Positions 32,477-38,201 of a stretch of 38,201 bases of DNA are shown one piece after another. A program made the translations under genes and the position numbers. Numbering within the stretch: the stretch's first letter is position 1; each line of letters begins with the position of its first letter. Origin of the DNA: Saccoglossus kowalevskii (Eukaryota > Hemichordata > Enteropneusta > Harrimaniidae); NCBI RefSeq assembly GCF_000003605.2, contig NW_003140811.1, positions 365,538 through 403,738 of the forward strand, written 5' to 3'. The notes below the pieces were generated by a model. The model had not been told where the DNA came from. It saw nothing but the letters and a program-made list of their open reading frames with translations, and ran no database searches.

Positions 32477-35400
32477 ATGTCTGCCTCGATTGACCATTTT
32501 GAAGTAGCCTGTGTGAATGCTCTGTCCAGATCTAAAGCTTTCTGTACCCAGTTCGGGTTTTCGCTCTTTGCTGTCAACCTGGACGGCGCTGTCATGCAAT
32601 ATGCCTGTAAAGCTGGCGAGAGCATATTCGTCTTTTCTCAGCGACCCGAAGATTGTGTACTCTCTGGTGACACTGTCTTCGACTGTGCGCTGAGTGTTGA
32701 CAAAGTAGCCGCGGTTTTCAACAGAGCGCTAAAGGCTGGAGCTACAAATATTAAGAAGCCAATGGAGCTGCATGATGAAAACGGAAACGGAAGTGTGACA
32801 ATGGCCATCATCGGATCGCCAATTGGTAAGTTGTTGGTAACACCCGCTAGATATGAAGCCTACTCAGCTACACACCGCGCATTTGAATTCCGGGGATTAT
32901 GAGATAAAAGAAGATAATTTACTATACAGATTTCATTATTAATTTCAGGCGGTAGAATGAGTTATTCATGTGACCGAGTGATACTCAGAGAACCAATGCC
33001 ACCCATTTTTGCATGCTTAGTTATTATATAACTGAAATATTTCTTATTCCACTTGTGGTGCAGGTAATGTCGTACACACACTGATTAACCGAGAAAACTA
33101 CAAAGGCATCTTTCTGCCCGGTTTCACGCCACCCGACATCACGACACTAGCTCAATTCCCAGCCAGTACATACAAGATTAAAACTACACACATTGATCAC
33201 GTTACATATGTAGTGGAACGTGGTACATCACCAAAGGTAAGAAATTACGCTGTACGTCAAAATACGAGACATTCTCAATATCATTAAAAGATACTCATTT
33301 GTTTTTGTTATTTTACAAACATTTTACAAATTTAAATTTGTATTCACAGTTGTCCAAACTCCCTTACAATATTTAGCGATTGCACTATTATATTTGCTCC
33401 TCATCAGACAATTTATTTTTTCACAAGAAAATTCCGCCAGCCCCCAAGTAACATACGTATTACATATATTAAGGTACATGTAGCAGGATATTTATTTGTG
33501 GTCTTGGTCCGTGTAGTATCATATATATTTTGTTAAAAAGATGTTTGTTTTTTAACATGAATTGTCAAACACAACTAGAACAAACTCAAGTGAAATGGGA
33601 TTATCTTCTATGTCAATTACAGACACCTGTGGGTATACTAGTAATTTCCAAGGGAATGGGAAATCTTCCGAAAGCAGCCTCTACACACTGTTCAGTGTAT
33701 CTTCCTTCCACAGCAATGGGTTCAAATTATTGATTTATTGTTAATCTGGCGGACTGTTGGTGTTAAAGCAATATATAATCTTACCGAAAGTGCAGATTTC
33801 TTCGTTGTCACTGCGGTGCGAAAAACAGACGCGCGACTTTTGAGTGACACAATTACCATTTTAAAGTGAAACAATTATCATTTTAGAAAGGATGGAATCA
33901 ATAATGGTGTATTTTGAAAGCAAGAATAACATGTATGACATCTGTTTATTTTTAGTGTCACGTGTCTCCAAAACAACATTTTTATACAGTTTACACAAAG
34001 AAGTGTTTTTCGAAAATTTCAGGACAAATGATTTCAACAAATAGGTTTTGGCTATTGTTTACCTTTTTTAAGATATCAACATTTTTATATCCTGCTACTT
34101 TCTCACTTAGATGATCGAATTTTATGGCAACGCCCTCGGATGTGAACGATTTCGTGTAAACTTGAACGAAGATGACGAGACTGGCATGCCAGTAAACGTC
34201 GGTAGCGTGGAAATGAGGTTAATGGCTGCAGAGTACTGGAGGTGCGCTGAGAGCGGTGTGCGAATTCACAATCTCGATTCAGACAAACAATCCGTCACTT
34301 TTGTCATGGTCGAAGCGATCTGGGGAAAAGGTAAGATTCCATTTATTGTACATTGCAAGTACGAGCTGTCAGTCCACGGTGTCAAGGTCAATCGTGAATA
34401 TATGTTCTAGGTCACGAGTACTTGTAGTGCGCGGAGAGCGGTGTACGAATTCACAATCTAGTTTCACACCAACAATCCGTCACCTTCGCCATGGTCGAAG
34501 TAATCTGAAGATTCCATGTATTAAAGAGCACAGAGCACTGTGTCAAGGTAGCTGTGGGTTACGAACACGTGCAAAGTCATCGTGTACTTTGATTTCGCCA
34601 GCCAGTGTTATAATTGTGCACAGTCCCTCTATAGGGACTGTGAATTGTGTTACAATTTTAGATACCTCCCACCACGGTTAGCTTCTATAGGTGTCGACAA
34701 ATCGCCTCGCCTTTTTACCTATGCACCTTAGGAATACACCAAGGGCACGGAACGCGTGTCGTAGGCACGAGCGATTGTGACTGGCACCACTTGCAAATAC
34801 ACCTTCAAGGCTTCACAGGGGTAGATAAATATCATTTATCTAATATTCACTATCAAGTCAACTAGCGACACACATTTCTTAAACAATTCAGTGAGCAACA
34901 ACATCGTTTAGTACACATGCGTGCGGTAGTTATGGTATATGTTCATGGATATTTAACAATGCAAATGATAACTATTCATAATATAGAAAAAAAAACGCAA
35001 AATAAAGCAGAGCATCTTGGGTATGTTCTAGTTACTAGTAACTACATATAACTTATTAGTAACTGCTTATAACTTCTGCCTCCCATCTTCTTTTCAACAC
35101 AAAGTTAGTTCTATAATATAGAAAACACATACTAGTAATGTACACAATAATGCAAACTACATACACTGATTCACAATTCTGATTAATAAGTATTTGAATG
35201 GAAAATATTATAGTTGAGGTGTATTCGAAAACTTGATTTTAGGTTTGTAGTTCCAAGGTAGTATGAATTAAAGAAAAGTGCAGGTAAATGATTTTATTTC
35301 CCTGTGAATGGATAGCAACATCACAGTGCAGAAAAGCCTCAAAGGTTATCCAAATATCCGTCAATATTGTAATCAAGATCTGCATGCTGTCCAATGTATA

Positions 35401-36802
35401 CTATTGGCTATTACCCTCGACTAATCACGATCACTCAGTAAGCTGAAAAGTCATCCGTATCCCGATATAGCCTCGTTGTGAGTCGCAAAGTCTGGTCACC
35501 TGATGATATATACTTTCAGAAACGGGGTCTGGGAACCAGATAGCTACGTATCTTGAGAATCATGGCGGGCCTGGCATACAACATATTGCGCTACACACGA
35601 ATAACATCGTAGAAAGTACACGAGCCATGCGTCAAGCTGGGTGTGTATTCCCACACATACCACAAGGATATTACACAAAGGTAAGTTAGTCCGGACGTTA
35701 TGTTGTATATATAGTGTAACACGGTTGTTCATTGCTTTGATCGATTTCAGTCGTATGTACAAGTACCAACTATATACTCGTAAACGATGTACTAAGACTA
35801 GTAGTACATTTCTCAGCTTCAGGTGTGGTTTTCACATCCTCTTTTTAGAATAAGGAGTGGTTTGGCTGCCCTTTTGTTCATGCGTACGCTTATGCACTTT
35901 TCACGCAAGGTTCACACCTTTTCAGAGGCTGAACGTATCATGCCCTTGTTCGTGTCGTGGTTTATACGAAACTCTAAAAAAATGAGTTGGAGATAGCGTT
36001 TAGTAAATCTATTATCCACTAATCTGTCAAATTTGAATAAAAAAACATATTATTATAATAATGTTAAATCAGTTTTCACTTAATATATTTTTAGATTGGT
36101 AAATCCGATGAAATTGAGAGAGTGGGCGAATGCTTAGAAGAACTGAAAAAACTCGGCATTCTACTTGATGCAGAAGGGGAGTTTTCCTACGACGGTGAAA
36201 TTAAAACCAAAGATCGGTAAGTCTCACTTTGAAGGGTAACCCACAATTATACAACGGAATATCAATTTCTAGCATATATGTTTCATATGTACATGTGTAC
36301 ATGTACACGTGTATTGCCAATTGTACCTTATATACTTACAGGCAAAGCCTAGTATTGAGATGGATGAGCGGGCTACGAAGCCAGTGAATTTTTAATTAAG
36401 GTTTTTTGAATCGTACAATGTGGTTTATTCAGTTTGACGCTGTTTTCGAAAATGACGATTTTGAGTCATTCACAATTTATTTCTATAGTGAAATTGTTTC
36501 ATAATACTAGTATTTCAAAACAGGTTTCATTGTACATTTTATTTTCGCTTATTCCCTCGATAGCTAATATGAGTTGAATTAAAAAAAAAACATCCAATCA
36601 AATCGCAGTGATTAATAAAACGATCTACATTCATATAATAAGATTGTTTGTGTGGTTTTCAGGTACTTAATGCAAGCATTCACAGCACCGATATTTCAGA
36701 AAAATACCTTCTTCATGGAAGTCATTTCTAGATTCGGCGCCTGTGGATTCGGTGCAGGCAATATAACGGCATTATGGGATGCAATGGAGGCTGTCCACCA
36801 AG
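32477..36802 (+). CDS. HPDL: 4-hydroxyphenylpyruvate dioxygenase-like protein (HPDL), 3' end beyond window
   Basis: Six coding exons in phase: 32477-32825, 33064-33236, 34111-34330, 35520-35680, 36095-36216 and 36663-36802. They give 388 codons plus one base and stop at a donor (AAG|GTAAAC), so at least one more exon follows. The protein has two vicinal-oxygen-chelate halves. The Fe(II) triad of the HPPD family is intact: His162 (THIDH), His269 (GIQHIALHT) and Glu361 (FFMEV). GFGAGNITALW near the end resembles HPDL more than HPD. Family members oxidise 4-hydroxyphenylpyruvate; human HPDL is mitochondrial and makes 4-hydroxymandelate for the coenzyme Q headgroup. Human HPDL is a single-exon gene, whereas this one has introns. 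The ATG at 32477 is chosen because an acceptor-like TTCTTTTTAG ends at 32460, making 32461-32476 leader sequence. An HPD paralogue remains possible. Confidence 0.88.
34416..34550 (+). pseudogene. Decayed tandem duplicate of HPDL exon 3 end
   Basis: The sequence from 34231 (GAGTACTGG...) through the exon 3 donor and into the intron recurs 185 bases downstream. GAGAGCGGTGTACGAATTCA, CAATCCGTCACC and GCCATGGTCGAAG are recognisable. In the exon frame the copy has TAG and TGA stops, and its donor GT is lost. It sits in intron 3 and should be skipped. Confidence 0.8.
34612..34649. repeat. Micro-palindrome, family 1, 24 bp, perfect 7-bp duplication
   Basis: AATTGTG at 34612-34618 and 34643-34649 flanks a 24-bp insert with arms CACAGTCCCT and AGGGACTGTG around CTAT. 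It lies in intron 3 of the HPDL-like gene, on the sense-strand side of the decayed exon copy. Confidence 0.83.
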
Positions 36803-36831
36803 GTAAACTCTCTATGATTTTATAAGAGATG

Positions 36832-38201
36832 TTATATTATGTCATAGTTAGGGGAACCATTTATTGTACATTATGTCATAGTTAGGGGAACCATTCATTG
36901 TACACTATGTCATACATAGTTAGGGGAATTATTCATTGTACATTATGTCATAGTTAGCGGAACCATTCATTGTACATTATGTCATAGTTAGGGGAACCAT
37001 TCATTGTACATTATGTCATAGTTAGGGGAACCATTCATTGTACATTATGTCATATCTATGGGGACCATTCATTGTACATTATGTCATAGTTAGGGGAACC
37101 ATCCATTGTACATTATGTCATAGTTAGGGGAACCATCCATTGTACATTATGTCTTAGTTAGGGAAACCATTTATTGTACATTATGTCATAGTTAGGGGAA
37201 CCATACATTGTACATTATGTCATAGTTAGGGGAACCATTTATTGTACATTATGTCATAGTTAGGGGAACCATTCATTGTACACTATGTCATACATAGTTA
37301 GGGGAACCATTCATTGTACATTATGTCATAGTTAGCGGAACCATTCATTGTATATTATGTCATAACTATGGGGACCATTCAATGTATATTATGTCTTAGT
37401 TAGGGGAACCATCCATTGTACATTAAGTCTTAGTTAGGGAAACCATGTATTGTACATTATGTCATAGTTAGGGGAACCATTCATTGTACATTATGTCATA
37501 GTTAGGGGAACCATTCATTGTGCATTATGTAATAGTTAGCGGAACCATTCATTGTACATTATGTCATATCTATGGCGACCATTCATTGTACATTATGTCA
37601 TAGTTAGGGGAACCATCCATTGTACATTATGTCATAGTTAGGGGAACCATCCATTGTACATTATGTCTTAGTTAGGGAAACCATTTATTGTACATTATGT
37701 CATAGTTAGGGGAACCATTCATTGTACATTATGTCATAGTTAGGGGAACCATTTATTGTACATTATGTCATACATAGTTAGGGGACCCATTCATTGTACA
37801 TTATGTCATAGTTAGCGGAACTATTCATGGTACATTATGTCATAGTTAGGGGAACCATTAATTGTACATTATGTCATAACTATGGGGACCATTCATTGTA
37901 CATTATGTCATAGCTAGGGGAACCATTCATTGTACATTATGTCATAGTTAGGGGAACCATTCATTGTGCATTATGTCATAGTTAGCGGAACCATTCATTG
38001 TACATTATGTCATAGTTAGGGGAACTATTCATGGTACATTATGTCATCGTTAGGGGAACTATTCATGGTACATTATGTCATAGTTAGGGGAACCATTCAT
38101 TGTACATTATGTCATAACTATGGGGACCATTCATTGCACATTATGTCATAGTTAGGGGAACCATTCATTGTACATTATGTCATAGTTAGAGAAACAATTT
38201 A
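36832..38201. repeat. 34-bp minisatellite in the last visible HPDL intron
   Basis: About 40 head-to-tail units containing ATTATGTCATAGTTAGG then GGAACCATTCATTGTAC, starting 29 bases after exon 6 and running past the window end. Variants include a 4-base insertion (GTCATACATAG), TAGCGG in place of TAGGGG, and ATCTATGG or AACTATGG. Their order recurs, showing block duplication. Confidence 0.95.

Noticed and set aside
35029-35044. Perfect palindrome TAGTTACTAGTAACTA
   Set aside because: No flanking duplication and no CA...TG ends; AT-rich palindromes of this size are expected by chance here.
35241-35256. GGTTTGTAGTTCCAAG, like a family-3 right arm
   Set aside because: No left arm or matching 7-mer could be found upstream; it may be the end of a longer element, but borders are unknown.
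36832-38201. Regular repeats that could be mistaken for a CRISPR array
   Set aside because: Units are contiguous with no unique spacers, and the genome is eukaryotic; it is a minisatellite.

Overview
This is animal nuclear DNA. It is AT-rich, with GT-AG introns of up to about 8.7 kb, many microsatellites and small inverted-repeat transposons, and an assembly gap of 488 N at 23215-23702. The style suggests a marine invertebrate (hemichordate, lophochordate or lophotrochozoan type), but nothing here fixes the species.

Three genes can be built exon by exon with consistent phase. (1) Plus strand, 2934-12346: a two-exon secreted protein of 231 aa. It has a signal peptide followed by about ten ~19-residue units, each with a furin-type R-x-K-R site (often extended to RxKRVRR) and an acidic spacer. 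I do not recognise its family. (2) Minus strand, 22976-17027: an eight-exon FAD-dependent oxidoreductase like FOXRED2/ERFAD, 617 aa, with no signal peptide on this model. (3) Plus strand, 32477-36802 and beyond: an HPDL/4-hydroxyphenylpyruvate dioxygenase-like gene with six coding exons. The metal triad is complete, and the last exon lies beyond the window behind a minisatellite. Genes 2 and 3 are divergent, about 9.5 kb apart, and show no sign of acting together with gene 1.

The rest is mostly mobile DNA. Intron 1 of gene 1 holds a gag-only BEL/Pao-type LTR retrotransposon (5656-7857) with TG...CA LTRs, a primer-binding site and a perfect 5-bp target duplication. A TTAA-flanked MITE is nested inside it. 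A second TTAA MITE family (TIR about AAGGGCGGTGGTCGTCGCGC) occurs at least five times between 18.8 and 32.2 kb.

The most unusual signal is a set of tiny palindromic insertions of 12-34 bp, each flanked by a 7-bp direct repeat. They fall into three sequence families: CACAGTCCCTCTATCC, CATGGAAGGTACTAAC and CATGGAACTACAAAC. The ends are mostly CA...TG. Seven of the family-1 and family-2 cases are perfect 7/7 duplications, one is nested inside another, and one has its empty site preserved in the sister LTR. With one 51-bp exception, the lengths do not exceed 34 bp (2 x 17). That is what would be expected of excision footprints left by a P-superfamily transposase, which cuts 17 nt inside each end. 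This reading is inference; the sequences themselves are seen directly.
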